A DNA stretch of 64,000 bases from Mycolicibacter algericus DSM 45454 (GTDB lineage: Bacteria > Actinomycetota > Actinomycetes > Mycobacteriales > Mycobacteriaceae). The notes beneath the pieces are model-generated. The model ran no database searches, was not told the origin of the DNA, and saw only the letters and a list, made by a program, of their open reading frames with translations. Positions 48,460 to 60,266 of the stretch are shown here, in pieces. Made by a program: the position numbers and the translations under genes. The stretch is taken from contig NZ_MVHC01000001.1 in assembly GCF_002086455.1 (NCBI RefSeq), forward strand, positions 186,001 through 250,000. The letters are read 5' to 3'. The stretch's first letter is position 1; each line of letters opens with the position of its first letter.

Positions 48460-49253
48460 GTGAAGGGCTCATCACCGTGGTGGTGCTCGTGATCGCGGCG
48501 CTGGCCGTGCTGGCCTACTTCTCCATTCGGGTGCTGCCGCAATACGAGCGGGGTGTCGTCTTCCGGGTGGGCCATGCCCGGCCGCTCTACCAACCCGGTT
48601 TGCGGTTTCTGATTCCCGTGGTGGACAAGATGATCCGCGTCGACGAGCGGGTCGTGACGCTCACCATCCCCCCGCAGGAGGTGATCACCCGCGACAACGT
48701 TCCCGCCCGGGTGAACGCGGTGGTGATGTTCCAGGTGGTCGATCCGCTCAAAGCGATCCTGGCGGTCGAGAACTATGCGGTGGCCACCTCCCAGATCGCC
48801 CAGACCACGCTGCGCTCGCTGTTGGGCCGGGCCGACCTGGACACCCTGCTGGCCCACCGTGACGACCTCAACGCCGACCTGCGCACCATCATCGACAAGC
48901 AGACCGAGCCGTGGGGCGTGCAGGTCCGGGTGGTGGAGATCAAGGACGTGGAGATCCCCGAATCGATGCAGCGGGCGATGGCCCGCGAGGCGGAGGCCGA
49001 GCGGGAACGCCGGGCGAAGGTCATCAACGCCCGCGGCGAACTGCAGGCCTCCGAGGAGCTGAGCCAGGCCGCCGAGACGCTGTCGCGTAATCCGGCGTCG
49101 CTGCAACTGCGCTATCTGCAAACTCTTTTGGAGCTCGGCGCCGACCAGAACTCGACGGTGGTGTTCCCGCTGCCGGTGGACATCATCACGCCGTTCCTGG
49201 GCGGCGCGAGCCAGGCGCTGCGTGCTACCGGACGGGACAGCACAGCCGACTGA
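48456..49253 (+). CDS. SPFH/band-7 (stomatin-prohibitin) membrane protein
   Basis: This 265-residue stomatin-like protein has one N-terminal membrane helix (LITVVVLVIAALAVLAYFSI), then the SPFH domain (LPQYERGVVFRVGHARPLYQPGLRFLIP to about residue 190). The helical segment ESMQRAMAREAEAERERRAKVINARGE forms the oligomerisation coiled coil. Such proteins scaffold membrane complexes and control their proteolysis. GTG 48456 overlaps the previous stop (GTGA), so I prefer it to the upstream in-frame start. Its linkage to norB suggests a role in organising the NO reductase, which is inference. Confidence 0.85.
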   Translation: MSEGLITVVVLVIAALAVLAYFSIRVLPQYERGVVFRVGHARPLYQPGLRFLIPVVDKMIRVDERVVTLTIPPQEVITRDNVPARVNAVVMFQVVDPLKAILAVENYAVATSQIAQTTLRSLLGRADLDTLLAHRDDLNADLRTIIDKQTEPWGVQVRVVEIKDVEIPESMQRAMAREAEAERERRAKVINARGELQASEELSQAAETLSRNPASLQLRYLQTLLELGADQNSTVVFPLPVDIITPFLGGASQALRATGRDSTAD

Positions 49254-49268
49254 GTCGGTTAGCGGCGG

Positions 49269-50039
49269 TTAGCGGGCCACCATCCCCCCGTCGGCGTGGA
49301 GGGTCTGCCCGGTGATGAAGCTGCCGGCGTCCGATACCAGAAGCAACGCCGGGCCGACCATTTCAGCAGGGTCGGCGATGCGCTGCTGCAGCGTGGCAGC
49401 CCGCAGCGATTCGATGAACTCCGGCGGGTTGTTGCGCACCATGTCGGTATCGACCGGTCCGGGGGCGAGCGCATTGACGCGGATCCGCGATGAGGCGAAC
49501 TCGGCGGCCATGGACCGGGTGAAGGAGACCAATGCCGCCTTCGCCGCCGAGTACATCGACGTCGCCGGCGAATAGACGAAGGCTCCGGCCGACACCATGT
49601 TCAGGATCGCGCCCCGGCCGCTGGCGCGAAGGTGCGGTAGCGCCGCTTGAACCAGCAGCACCGGCCCCTGGAGATTCACCGTGAACGACTTGACCAACGC
49701 CTCGGGAGTGATCTCGCCCAACGGCTGGGCGAGCGCATTGGCCGCATTGTTGATGACGATGTCGACGCCGCCGAACCGCTCGGCCGCGGTGTCGACCAGC
49801 TGCTGGATCGCCTCGACGTCGCCGAGATGCGTTGGCACCCCGATCGCCTCGGCGCCGGCCTGGCACAGTTGCTGCGCGGCGCGCTGGCACGCATCGCTCT
49901 TGCGGCTGGCGACGACGACCTTCGCGCCGGCGGCGGCCAGGCCGTGCGCCACCGACAACCCGATGCCGCGGGTACCTCCCGTCACGATGGCGGTGCGGCC
50001 GGTCAGGTCGAACAACGCGTTGAGGGCGGACCGGTCCAC
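49269..50039 (-). CDS. Short-chain dehydrogenase/reductase (glucose 1-dehydrogenase/FabG-like)
   Basis: This 256-residue classical SDR has TGGTRGIG (residues 20-27), the INNAAN motif, the catalytic Tyr-x3-Lys in [11 protein letters not shown], and a C-terminal [13 protein letters not shown] signature. It starts at GTG 50039 with an excellent Shine-Dalgarno AAGGAGGT. It is divergent from dosR across about 120 bp that contain a DosR-like box, so it may be hypoxia-regulated. It is convergent with the SPFH gene. The substrate is unknown. Confidence 0.85.
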   Translation of the reverse strand: MDRSALNALFDLTGRTAIVTGGTRGIGLSVAHGLAAAGAKVVVASRKSDACQRAAQQLCQAGAEAIGVPTHLGDVEAIQQLVDTAAERFGGVDIVINNAANALAQPLGEITPEALVKSFTVNLQGPVLLVQAALPHLRASGRGAILNMVSAGAFVYSPATSMYSAAKAALVSFTRSMAAEFASSRIRVNALAPGPVDTDMVRNNPPEFIESLRAATLQQRIADPAEMVGPALLLVSDAGSFITGQTLHADGGMVAR

Positions 50040-50083
50040 TGCGACCTCCTTGTCGGGGAATGCCGATATTACTTCCGGGCGGT

Positions 50084-50103
50084 ATCGGGGCTTTGTACCC
50101 TGT
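50084..50103. promoter_or_regulatory. Degenerate DosR box between the SDR gene and dosR
   Basis: ATCGGGGCTTTGTACCCTGT aligns with the DosR consensus TTSGGGACTWWAGTCCCSAA at roughly 12 of 20 positions, keeping GGG...C-T-T-T and CCC. It lies 56 bp before the dosR GTG, fitting the known positive autoregulation of dosR. Confidence 0.45.
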
Positions 50104-50158
50104 GAATCCGTGGGTTGCGCCGCTACCGTGGTCAGTGCCTGAGCGGAGAGGACGCGTT

Positions 50159-52502
<2,344 letters not shown>

Positions 52503-52517
52503 CCTTCGGCACCACCG

Positions 52518-53606
52518 TCAGACACACACCGCGAAGTTCCCGGTTTCGGCAGAGCCGGCCCGCCGATCACCGGCGGTCAGCCATTCGACGGTGTCGTCGA
52601 GGAAGCGCCGCGGGGTCGCCGGCAGCGGGTCGGCGTTGATCGGGGCCCAGCCCACCCGCAGCAGCATCTGCGGATAGCCGCTGGTGCCGAAGACGTCGCG
52701 GCGCACCGCGGCGCGGGTTTCGGCGATCTCGAGCGGCTCGGTGACCGGGCAGCTGGCCAACCCCAGCGCCGTCGCGGTCAACAACACCACGCTGGTGGCC
52801 TCACCGGCACGCAGTTGCGCCAGCCGGTCGTCGTGCTCGGTGCCCAACGCCAGCATCACCGCGCGGTCCTCGGCCGGGTCGGCTCCGGGCGGCTGGGCCA
52901 GCAGCGGGTCGGCGAACAGCCGCCCCGGAATCGGCGCGCCGGTACTCGGCGTCGGAACACTGCGTGCCGGGATGCCGGCCACCGACCCGTATCGACCACT
53001 CCACCTCGTCAGCTCGGCGAGGTAGTCGTAGTCGGCCCGGTGGGCGAAAACCGCTTGGGCCACTACGGTATTCAGCCGGTCGAGTGCGTCGATTCGGCGC
53101 AACATCACCCCGGCGCGGGCGGCTCGGGCGCCCATCAACGCGATATCGGCCGCCGCCACCGGCCATCCGCTGAAGTGGCGGCGATCGGTGCGCCGCCGGG
53201 GTATCGCCGCGGCCAACGCCACATTCACCTGATCGGGGACCTGTTCGGGGAGCCGCCCGGGTTCGGGCCCGAACAGCTCGAGCGTCGCCAGCAGGTCAGG
53301 GCGAGCCGGATCGGGCAGCCGGTGAACCCTGCAGCGCCAACCCAATGCAGCCAGTGCGACCACGCAATGATGCAGCGCCGCACCGCAACTCAGGATCAGA
53401 CCGCGGCCGTCGGGATCCACGCTGCGCAGGTGCAGATCGGGGTTGGCGAACAGCTCCAGTCGAGGCTGCTGTGTCACCAGCTGCACCTTCCAGCGCCACG
53501 GCTGGGAGTTGTGCACCGACGGTGCGCGGGCCGCCAGCTGCAGCGCAGTGCGAACGGTCTCCCGAACGGCCGCGGTGGCCGGGTAGCCGGCAGGCTGTTC
53601 ATCCAC
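52518..53606 (-). CDS. Acg-family nitroreductase-like protein (Rv3131/Rv2032 type)
   Basis: This 362-residue protein of the Acg family has two half nitroreductase domains, with the signature LAARAPSVHNSQPWRWKV near the N-terminus and LTATALGLASCPVTEPLE with PQMLLRVGWAP near the C-terminus. In M. tuberculosis Acg proteins bind FMN but lack obvious nitroreductase activity, and several (Rv2032, Rv3127, Rv3131) belong to the DosR regulon. It ends 15 bp from dosS on the opposite strand. A DosR-like box lies 125 bp upstream of its start. Confidence 0.88.
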   Translation of the reverse strand: MDEQPAGYPATAAVRETVRTALQLAARAPSVHNSQPWRWKVQLVTQQPRLELFANPDLHLRSVDPDGRGLILSCGAALHHCVVALAALGWRCRVHRLPDPARPDLLATLELFGPEPGRLPEQVPDQVNVALAAAIPRRRTDRRHFSGWPVAAADIALMGARAARAGVMLRRIDALDRLNTVVAQAVFAHRADYDYLAELTRWSGRYGSVAGIPARSVPTPSTGAPIPGRLFADPLLAQPPGADPAEDRAVMLALGTEHDDRLAQLRAGEATSVVLLTATALGLASCPVTEPLEIAETRAAVRRDVFGTSGYPQMLLRVGWAPINADPLPATPRRFLDDTVEWLTAGDRRAGSAETGNFAVCV

Positions 53607-53730
53607 GGTCCGGGCCCCCTTTCTGCTGTCATGGGCCTGAGCCGAATCGGCGCCGTCTCCGAGCCCGCGACGCCTCCACGATGCCCCTGGCCGGGTGGTC
53701 TGCGACAGGGCAGGAAGGCCCTGGCTACGA

Positions 53731-53744
53731 AGGACTTTGGGCCA
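53731..53744. promoter_or_regulatory. Candidate DosR box upstream of the Acg-like gene
   Basis: AGGACTTTGGGCCA matches the core GGGACTTNNGTCCC at 9 of 12 defined positions. It lies between the acg-like start (53606) and the end of the Crp/Fnr gene (53751). The rest of 53607-53750 shows no other element. Confidence 0.4.
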
Positions 53745-53750
53745 CCAGCG

Positions 53751-54470
53751 TCAGCGACCTTCGCCGCGGTAGTTGATGATCGCATCGAATTCGGCTTTGA
53801 CGATGCGGTAGCAGTCGCAGGCCAGTTGTTCGAGCAGCTGCCGGTCGGTGATGGTGATGACGCCGCGGCGGTAGCGGATCATGTTGCCGGCCTGAATGCG
53901 TTGGGCGGTTTCGGAGACGGTCGGTCGATGCACGCCGAGCATCTGGGCGAGGAACTCCTGCGTGAGCGGGAATTCGTCGCGCCCGACACGGTCGTGGGTG
54001 GTGAGCAGCCAGCGGGCCATCCGCTGTTCGGCGGGATGGCTGCGGTTGCAGATGACGTTTTGGGAGATCTGCACCATGGTGGTCTGGGTGTAACGGCCGA
54101 GCAGGGCATGCAAGCCCCCGTCTCGGGCCATCGCGCGGCGGAAATCCTCGGCGTCGATGGCGGCGGTGTCCCCGGGGACTTGGCAGAACGCCGTCTGCGG
54201 GCTGGTTGCCGCGCCGAGATACACCGGCAAACCCACGAACCCCTCGTGGCCGATAGTGGCCACTTCCACGGCGAGCCGGCCGTCGACTGACCCAACCAGC
54301 GAGTAGACCGCCGAGAGCGGAAAATACAACCGGCTGATCGGCACGCTCGGCTCGTAGGCCGTCTGCTTCATCTCCGCCTGTTCCAGCTGCAAGACGGAAC
54401 GCATCCGGGCATATTCGGCCTCCGGCAGTTGTCCCAGAATCGCGTTGCGCCGAAAAGGGTCGTCACTCAT
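53751..54470 (-). CDS. Crp/Fnr-family transcriptional regulator
   Basis: This 239-residue regulator has an N-terminal cyclic-nucleotide-binding-like beta-roll (about 15-125; ATIGHEGFVGLPVYLG), a long dimerisation helix (ALLGRYTQTTMVQISQNVICNRSHP) and a C-terminal winged helix (LTQEFLAQMLGVHRPTVSETAQRI). The N-terminal Cys cluster of Fnr is missing, and the Arg/Ser of a true cAMP pocket are not obvious, so the effector is unknown. It lies within the DosR island, divergent from the CheB-like gene across 77 bp that include a perfect palindrome. Confidence 0.88.
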   Translation of the reverse strand: MSDDPFRRNAILGQLPEAEYARMRSVLQLEQAEMKQTAYEPSVPISRLYFPLSAVYSLVGSVDGRLAVEVATIGHEGFVGLPVYLGAATSPQTAFCQVPGDTAAIDAEDFRRAMARDGGLHALLGRYTQTTMVQISQNVICNRSHPAEQRMARWLLTTHDRVGRDEFPLTQEFLAQMLGVHRPTVSETAQRIQAGNMIRYRRGVITITDRQLLEQLACDCYRIVKAEFDAIINYRGEGR

Positions 54471-54487
54471 CTCGTCGGTCCCTCATA

Positions 54488-54498
54488 CGGATTATCCG
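54488..54498. promoter_or_regulatory. Palindrome CGGAT-T-ATCCG in the Crp/CheB divergent promoter
   Basis: The 11-bp inverted repeat CGGATTATCCG lies 18 bp from the Crp start and 50 bp before the CheB-like ATG. An identical copy occurs at 54684-54694 inside the CheB-like gene. It is a candidate operator for the adjacent Crp/Fnr regulator, though arms of 5 bp are short. Confidence 0.35.
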
Positions 54499-54547
54499 AT
54501 GCCCCGGGGCTACCCCGGTCGCCGGCGTTTCATGTCAGCTGGCCGAC

Positions 54548-55228
54548 ATGAGGATTACCCTGGCGGCTATGTTCGCGACCAGACACAACGGCGCGGCGGC
54601 ACCAGCTGCCTTCGGGCGGGTGGTCCTGGTGGCATCGCTGGGCGGTATGAAAGCGCTCAATGAGGTGCTCTGCCGTCTCCCGGCGGATTATCCGGTCCCC
54701 GTCGTGGTCGCTCAGCACCGTCGGGCCACCCGAGGCAGCGGCGACATCCTGGCTCGGGTCCTGGCCGATAACACCTGCTTGCGCGTCCGAACCGCCGAGA
54801 CCGGAGCCCCTGCGGATCAACCCGGCGTCACCGTCATACCGGCGCGCACCACAGCGACCATCGATCCGCGCGGCGTCTGGACGGTGCGCGACGCCCCTGG
54901 CGAAATGGGGGTCGGGGATGCGGTCTTGGCCAGTTCGGCCGCCCAGACGCCGACGATCGCAGTGATCCTGACGGGACGGTTGGCCGATGGCTCCAACGGG
55001 TGCCGGGCGGTCAAACGCAATGGCGGCCGGGTGCTCGTCCAGGATCCGTCGACCGCCGAGGCATCCGGCATGCCGGCGCACGCGCTGGCGACCGGCTGTG
55101 CCGATTTCGTCCTGCCGCTGGACCGGCTGGCCGCCGCGGTGTTGGCGCTGACCACCGCCCCGGGCGGCGCCGCGCTGCTCGCCGTCCCGTTGCCGCCCTG
55201 GGCGAGCCTGCACGCCGACGCCCGGTGA
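54548..55228 (+). CDS. Orphan CheB-like methylesterase domain protein
   Basis: This 226-residue protein matches the CheB catalytic domain. The nucleophile serine is in VASLGGM (CheB: ASTGG), the histidine in VVAQHRR (CheB: QHMP), and the aspartate in VILTGRLADGSNG (CheB: LTGMGxDG). No receiver domain precedes it. Mycobacteria have no chemotaxis system, so the substrate is not a chemoreceptor. A role in removing a methyl ester or amide from a signalling protein is possible but unproven. It lies between the Crp/Fnr regulator (divergent) and tgs1, in the DosR island. Confidence 0.82.
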   Translation: MRITLAAMFATRHNGAAAPAAFGRVVLVASLGGMKALNEVLCRLPADYPVPVVVAQHRRATRGSGDILARVLADNTCLRVRTAETGAPADQPGVTVIPARTTATIDPRGVWTVRDAPGEMGVGDAVLASSAAQTPTIAVILTGRLADGSNGCRAVKRNGGRVLVQDPSTAEASGMPAHALATGCADFVLPLDRLAAAVLALTTAPGGAALLAVPLPPWASLHADAR

Positions 55229-55247
55229 TCACGCCCTGCAGGCGCTA

Positions 55248-55267
55248 CTCGGGACTTCTGGCCCTGC
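55248..55267 (+). promoter_or_regulatory. DosR box upstream of tgs1
   Basis: CTCGGGACTTCTGGCCCTGC contains GGGACTTCTGGCCC, matching the DosR core GGGACTTNNGTCCC at 11 of 12 defined positions. It lies 60-79 bp before the tgs1 ATG. tgs1 is one of the most strongly DosR-induced genes in M. tuberculosis. Confidence 0.75.
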
Positions 55268-55326
55268 CGACGCCGACTCATGCGGGCGGATCATAAAGAG
55301 CGGACGCAGGGCAGGAGGTCCGCATC

Positions 55327-56769
55327 ATGGAGCAACTGACCACACTGGACGCGGGTTTTCTGGAAGCCGAAGACTCCGACCGTCACATCAGCCTGGCGAT
55401 CGGCGGGCTGGTCATCCTGGCAGGACCGCCGCCGGATTACCCGTCGCTGGTTGCCACGTTGGGGGCGCGGATCAGCGGCTGCCGGCGGTTCGGCCAGAAA
55501 CTGCAGCTGCACCCGTTCGACCTGGCGCCACCCCAGTGGGTGGCCGACCCCGACTTCGACATGGCACATCACCTGCGGCGAGTTGCGCTGCCGGGGCCGG
55601 GCGGCGACGCCGAACTGTTCGGGTTCGTCGCCGACCAGATGGCGCGCCGGCTGGACCGGGACCGGCCGCTATGGCACATCTGGGTGATCGAGGGCCTGAC
55701 CGACGAGCGGTGGGCCATGCTGGTCAAAGTTCACCATTGCGTCGGCGACGGGATCGCGACCTCGCACCTGTTCACCGGGCTCTGCGACGAAAGCGGCGAC
55801 CTCGACGACCGGGTGGCGAGTTTCGCCGGCCACCTTCCCAGCTCGCACGAAACACAGTCGGGCCAAAGGCATTTCGGTCTTCCCGTCGTGACCAGCAGCC
55901 CTGCGGCCTGGGCCGCCGAGCTGTGGAACGTGTCGACGGCGATCAGTGCCGCGGCCCTGCGGGCGGCCCGCGGCACCGTCGAACTATCGGCCGGGCTGCT
56001 ACGCTCCGGCACCCCCACCGCGTTGAACGGGCCGATGAGCGCCATGCGCCGGTACAGCTCGGCGAAGGTATCGCTCGCCGACGTCAGCCAGATCTGTCAG
56101 GCGTTCGGCGTGACCCTCAACGATGTCGCGCTGGCCGGCTTGACCGAGGCCTACCGCGGCATGCTGAACCGCCGCGGCGAACGCCCGCTGCCCGAAACGC
56201 TGCGCACCCTGGTGCCGGTGTCCACGCGCGGCGGCGACGCCGTCGGCGCGACCGACAACCGGGTGTCGGTGATGCTGCCCTGCCTGCCGGTGGAGGAGGA
56301 CAACCCGGTGCGGCGGCTGAAGCTGGTGCACGCGCGGCTGAGCCGAACCAAGCGCACCGGGCAGCATCAGGCCGGCAGTGCGTTCGTCTCGGTGGCCAAC
56401 CACATTCCGTTCCCGTTGACCGCATGGGCGGTGCGGCTGTTGACGCGGCTGCCCCAGCGCGGTGTGACCACACTCGCGACCAATGTGCCGGGCCCGTCGC
56501 GGACGCTGCACATCATGGGCCGCACCGTGCTCGAGGTGCTTCCGGTGCCGCCGATCGCGCTGCAGTTGCGATCCGGGGTGGCGATGCTGAGCTACGCCGA
56601 GAGCCTGTTCTTCGGGGTGCTGGCCGACTACGACACCATGCCCGACGTCGACGAATTCACCCGCAGCATCGAGACGGCGGTGGCCCGCCTGGTTGCCGCC
56701 GCCAAGCGGCACAACGCCAGGCGGGAACGTAGCGAACACCGGCAGCCGGCGCTGGTCGTCACCGGGTGA
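55327..56769 (+). CDS. tgs1: Tgs1, triacylglycerol synthase (WS/DGAT)
   Basis: This 480-residue acyltransferase makes storage triacylglycerol from diacylglycerol and acyl-CoA in hypoxia. The N-terminus MEQLTTLDAGFLEAED and the DRHISLAIG segment are those of Tgs1 (Rv3130c). The catalytic motif HHCVGDG (near residues 138-144) is intact, as are LNDVALAGLTEAYR, NVPGPSRTLHIMGR and SYAESLFFGVLADYD. A strong Shine-Dalgarno GGCAGGAGG lies upstream and a good DosR box 60-79 bp before the ATG. Confidence 0.95.
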   Translation: MEQLTTLDAGFLEAEDSDRHISLAIGGLVILAGPPPDYPSLVATLGARISGCRRFGQKLQLHPFDLAPPQWVADPDFDMAHHLRRVALPGPGGDAELFGFVADQMARRLDRDRPLWHIWVIEGLTDERWAMLVKVHHCVGDGIATSHLFTGLCDESGDLDDRVASFAGHLPSSHETQSGQRHFGLPVVTSSPAAWAAELWNVSTAISAAALRAARGTVELSAGLLRSGTPTALNGPMSAMRRYSSAKVSLADVSQICQAFGVTLNDVALAGLTEAYRGMLNRRGERPLPETLRTLVPVSTRGGDAVGATDNRVSVMLPCLPVEEDNPVRRLKLVHARLSRTKRTGQHQAGSAFVSVANHIPFPLTAWAVRLLTRLPQRGVTTLATNVPGPSRTLHIMGRTVLEVLPVPPIALQLRSGVAMLSYAESLFFGVLADYDTMPDVDEFTRSIETAVARLVAAAKRHNARRERSEHRQPALVVTG

Positions 56770-56796
56770 GCGATCCGCCGCAGCGTACCGACGCGA

Positions 56797-58620
56797 TCAG
56801 CCCGGCAACACCGGCAGCGCGCCACCGACCATGAACGGGCCCAGCGGCGACCAGCTCTGGTCGTCCTGTGCCCGCGACGACGACAGCGCCAGCACCCCGC
56901 GCGGATCGGCCACATAGACCGTGGATGGGTCGGCGACGATCGTCGACACCGGCAGCTGCAGATTGCCGCTGGGCGCATCGGAGTTCACCCCGTCGATGTT
57001 GACGTAGGACACCGGGTGCTTGGGATCGGACCGGCTCACCACGATGTCGTCGCCGGTGCGCCAGCTCAGTGACACCACCGAGGAGCCGAGCCCGAAGCCC
57101 AGCCGGCGCGGATAGTTCAGCACGAACTGGCCGGCCGCGGTCTGCTCGACACCGGCCAGGATCACCTGCCCCTCGATCACCATGGCGGCCCGGGTGCCGT
57201 CGCGGGACAGCTGCAGCTCGCTGATCGGGCCGGGGAACCGCGCATTGATCGCCCCGGAGTCCACCGGGATCCGGGCCGGGCGGCCCGAGGCCACCTCCTG
57301 GATCGCCCGCACCACATAGTTGCCGTCGACCACCACCCACACCGCTTCGTCCAGCGCCCAGCTGGGCCGCGACAGGGTGTGCCCCTCGGCCGCCTGCACC
57401 GCCTCACCGCCGAGGTCGCCGATCCACAGCGTGGCCTCCGGGTCGCCGGGATGCACCACCACCGACGCCACCTGACGCCCGTTGCGGGACAACGCGGCCG
57501 CCTGCTGGTCGGGTTCGCGGCCGAACGCCCCGGGCACCCGGTTGGCCTGCTGGCCGTCGAGGACCAGCAGCGAACCGTCCACCAGGGCGTGGATCCCGGC
57601 GCCGGCACCGTCGGAGGCGCCCGGGTCGGTGGTGGCCACATCGGAGGTCGTCCAGCCGTCGGGGAACCGGTCGTCGAGCGCCGCGCCGTCGGCGTTGATC
57701 ACATACGGCCCCTTGATGTCCGCCCGGGCCAGCGTCCAGATCAGTTGGGCAGCAAGCAGTTGCCTGCTGTTGGGGTCGGTGGTCGAGAGGCTGTCCAGGT
57801 CGATCTTCGCGCCGCCGTAGCCCCGGCCCACCCCGCTCTTGCCACCGTCGGCGCGGGTCACCGGCCCGCGCAACCGCAACGGCGCCGCCAGCAGGTTGCG
57901 CACCCCGGCCATCTCCGGACGGGGGCCGGCGATCAGTTTGGACACCAACTCCGTCGCCAACTGGTCCGGGTCGGACACCGCCACGTAACGGGGGTCGGGA
58001 ACCACCGTCTTGCCGGTGGGATCCACGAAATACAGCGTGTTGCGCTTGTAGGTGGCCTGAAACTGCTGCCAGTCCAAAAAGACTCCGTTGGGCAGCCGGT
58101 CGATGCGCCAGCCATCGGAGGTCTTGAGCAGCTCGATCGGCTCCGGGGAGGGCAGTGCCCCCTCGGCGGTCTCGAAAACCCCCATGTCCGACAGCGAACC
58201 CAGCATGTCGGCTCGCATGGTGACCGCGACCCGGTCGGCGCTGCGGGTTTCGACGAACACCACGTTGTCGATCAGCAGCGCGCTGCCGGCGTCGTCCCAG
58301 GCGTCCGACGCCGACTGGGTGAGGAACTGCCGCGCGGCGCGGTGCCGGTTGGCCGGATCGGCTGTCGCCTTGAGGAATTCGCGCAGCAGCACGTCAGGGT
58401 CCATCCCCGGGGTGGGTTTGGGCAGCACGGACGGCGGTGGCGCCTGCACCGTGCCGATCGCCTGCGGCGCGGAGTTGCTGGGCACCCCGGCGCAGCCCGC
58501 CAACACGAGCACCGCGTTCATCAGGGCGACCAGCAACGCCACCGGAGTCCCCCGGCGGTTCAGCGAGGCTCGACGGAGGAGAGGCGAAGCTGGGACCGCC
58601 GCATGAACCCGGCGCATCAC
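56797..58620 (-). CDS. lpqB: LpqB, lipoprotein partner of MtrB
   Basis: This 607-residue lipoprotein has the lipobox LVLAGC, with the lipidated cysteine at residue 43. A GerMN-like domain (about 70-240) and a C-terminal beta-propeller domain follow. LpqB acts on the extracellular side of MtrB to tune MtrAB signalling and cell-wall homeostasis. The N-region is about 20 residues longer than I recall for the M. tuberculosis protein, because a 57-bp-family repeat is embedded here (58557-58607). The GTG at 58620 and ATG at 58617 overlap the mtrB stop; GTG 58542 is a possible later start. Confidence 0.93.
   Translation of the reverse strand: MMRRVHAAVPASPLLRRASLNRRGTPVALLVALMNAVLVLAGCAGVPSNSAPQAIGTVQAPPPSVLPKPTPGMDPDVLLREFLKATADPANRHRAARQFLTQSASDAWDDAGSALLIDNVVFVETRSADRVAVTMRADMLGSLSDMGVFETAEGALPSPEPIELLKTSDGWRIDRLPNGVFLDWQQFQATYKRNTLYFVDPTGKTVVPDPRYVAVSDPDQLATELVSKLIAGPRPEMAGVRNLLAAPLRLRGPVTRADGGKSGVGRGYGGAKIDLDSLSTTDPNSRQLLAAQLIWTLARADIKGPYVINADGAALDDRFPDGWTTSDVATTDPGASDGAGAGIHALVDGSLLVLDGQQANRVPGAFGREPDQQAAALSRNGRQVASVVVHPGDPEATLWIGDLGGEAVQAAEGHTLSRPSWALDEAVWVVVDGNYVVRAIQEVASGRPARIPVDSGAINARFPGPISELQLSRDGTRAAMVIEGQVILAGVEQTAAGQFVLNYPRRLGFGLGSSVVSLSWRTGDDIVVSRSDPKHPVSYVNIDGVNSDAPSGNLQLPVSTIVADPSTVYVADPRGVLALSSSRAQDDQSWSPLGPFMVGGALPVLPG
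58557..58607. repeat. Single inverted copy of the 57-bp repeat at the mtrB-lpqB junction
   Basis: About 50 bp match the reverse complement of the array unit at 32067-32460, with a few mismatches toward the mtrB side. The copy begins 10 bp inside the mtrB-lpqB overlap and codes for residues about 5-21 of LpqB ([15 protein letters not shown]). Position and behaviour are those of a MIRU-type element. Confidence 0.85.
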
Positions 58621-60266
58621 CCGCTCCGCTCGGCATGTTCACGCGCCCGCTGCCGGCGCTCCCGGCGCTCGGCGGCGCTCACCGGTTTCATCGGCAGCGG
58701 GCTGGTGGTGACCTTGTGGCCGCGGACCAGCGGCAGCGTGAGCCGGAAGCAAGCGCCCTTGCCGGGTTCGCCCCAGGCCTCCAGCCGGCCCTGGTGCAGC
58801 CGGGCGTCCTCGACACTGATCGCCAATCCCAGCCCGGTGCCCCCGGAGCGGCGTACCCGCGACGGGTCGGCGCGCCAGAACCGGCTGAACACCAGCTTCT
58901 CCTCCCCCGGCCGCAATCCGACCCCGTGATCGCGCACGGTGACCGCGACGGTGTCCGCGTCGGCGCCCATCCGGATCACCACCGGCTTGTGCTCGGCGTG
59001 GTCGATGGCGTTGGCGATCAGATTGCGCAGAATCCGTTCCACCCGTCGCGGATCGACCTCGGCGATCACCGGATCGCCCGGCACGTTCACCCGGAGTTCG
59101 ACGCCGGCCTCGGCGGCCAGATGACCGACGTTGTCCAGCGCGCTGTTGACCGTCGAGCGCAGGTCCACCGACTCCACCGACAGTTCGGCCACACCGGCGT
59201 CGTGCCGGGAGATCTCCAGCAGGTCATTGAGCAGCGACTCGAACCGGTCGAGCTCGCTGACCAGCAGCTCGGTGGACCGCCGCAGCGAGGGCTCCAGGTC
59301 TTCGCTGTGATCGTGGATCAGGTCGGCCGCCATCCGCACCGTGGTCAGCGGGGTCCGCAGCTCGTGGCTGACGTCGGAGGTGAACCGGCGCTGCAGGTTG
59401 CCGAACTCCTCGAGCTGGGTGATCTGGCGCGACAGGCTCTCGGCCATGTCGTTGAACGACACCGCCAGCCGGGCCATGTCGTCTTCGCCGCGCACCGGCA
59501 TCCGTTCGGACAGGTGCCCCTCGGCGAACCGTTCGGCGATCCGCGAGGCCGATCGCACCGGCAGCACCACCTGGCGCGACACCAGCAACGCGATTCCCGC
59601 CAGCAGCACCAGCAACACCAGGCCGCCGGTGGCGATGGTGCCGCGCACCATCGAGATGGTGTTGCGCTCGCTGCCCAGCGGGTAGATCAGGTAGAGCTCC
59701 AGGTTGGTGATCCGCGAGGTGGTCGGTGTCCCGATCACCAGCGCCGGGCCGGAGAACCCCTCCACGTGCACGGTGGCGTACTGGTAGCTGACCTGACCGG
59801 CCTTGACGAATTCGCGCAGTGCGGCCGGCACCTGATCCACCGGCCCGGCGCTGGTCGCCGCACGCGGGCCCTCGCCGAGCACCACCAGCACCGCGTCGAA
59901 CGCGCCGGCGGTTCCGCTGCCGGAGGCCGGGTCGGTCTTGCTCATCAGCGTGTTGCGGGCCAGTTGCAGGCTCGAGGTCAGCGACCGGGCCTCCTCACCG
60001 CCGACGATGCCGCCAGCCGTGATGCGGGCCCGCTCGATCTGTTCGGTGGCCGCCCGGACCTTGACGTCGAGCACCCGGTCGGTGATCTGACTGGTCAGCA
60101 CGAAGCCGAGTGCCAGGATGACCGCAGCCGACAACCCCATCGTCAGCACCACCACCCGCAGCTGCAGCGAACGGCGCCAGGCGATCTGCACCGCGCGGCG
60201 CAGCGTGTTCACGCCGAGCAGCAGCGGACCCGACCGCCGGGGGCGCCGTCTGGAGCTGAAGATCAT
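58617..60266 (-). CDS. mtrB: MtrB, sensor histidine kinase
   Basis: This 549-residue kinase has two membrane helices (about 36-58 and 208-230) flanking an extracytoplasmic sensor. A HAMP domain follows, then the phosphoacceptor box [16 protein letters not shown] box [12 protein letters not shown], and G boxes DHGVGL and [10 protein letters not shown]. MtrB phosphorylates MtrA to control cell division, cell-wall hydrolases and DnaA. The C-terminal tail is basic ([19 protein letters not shown]). The stop overlaps the lpqB start, and mtrA lies 78 bp upstream. It is slightly shorter than Rv3245c (567 aa). Confidence 0.96.
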   Translation of the reverse strand: MIFSSRRRPRRSGPLLLGVNTLRRAVQIAWRRSLQLRVVVLTMGLSAAVILALGFVLTSQITDRVLDVKVRAATEQIERARITAGGIVGGEEARSLTSSLQLARNTLMSKTDPASGSGTAGAFDAVLVVLGEGPRAATSAGPVDQVPAALREFVKAGQVSYQYATVHVEGFSGPALVIGTPTTSRITNLELYLIYPLGSERNTISMVRGTIATGGLVLLVLLAGIALLVSRQVVLPVRSASRIAERFAEGHLSERMPVRGEDDMARLAVSFNDMAESLSRQITQLEEFGNLQRRFTSDVSHELRTPLTTVRMAADLIHDHSEDLEPSLRRSTELLVSELDRFESLLNDLLEISRHDAGVAELSVESVDLRSTVNSALDNVGHLAAEAGVELRVNVPGDPVIAEVDPRRVERILRNLIANAIDHAEHKPVVIRMGADADTVAVTVRDHGVGLRPGEEKLVFSRFWRADPSRVRRSGGTGLGLAISVEDARLHQGRLEAWGEPGKGACFRLTLPLVRGHKVTTSPLPMKPVSAAERRERRQRAREHAERSG

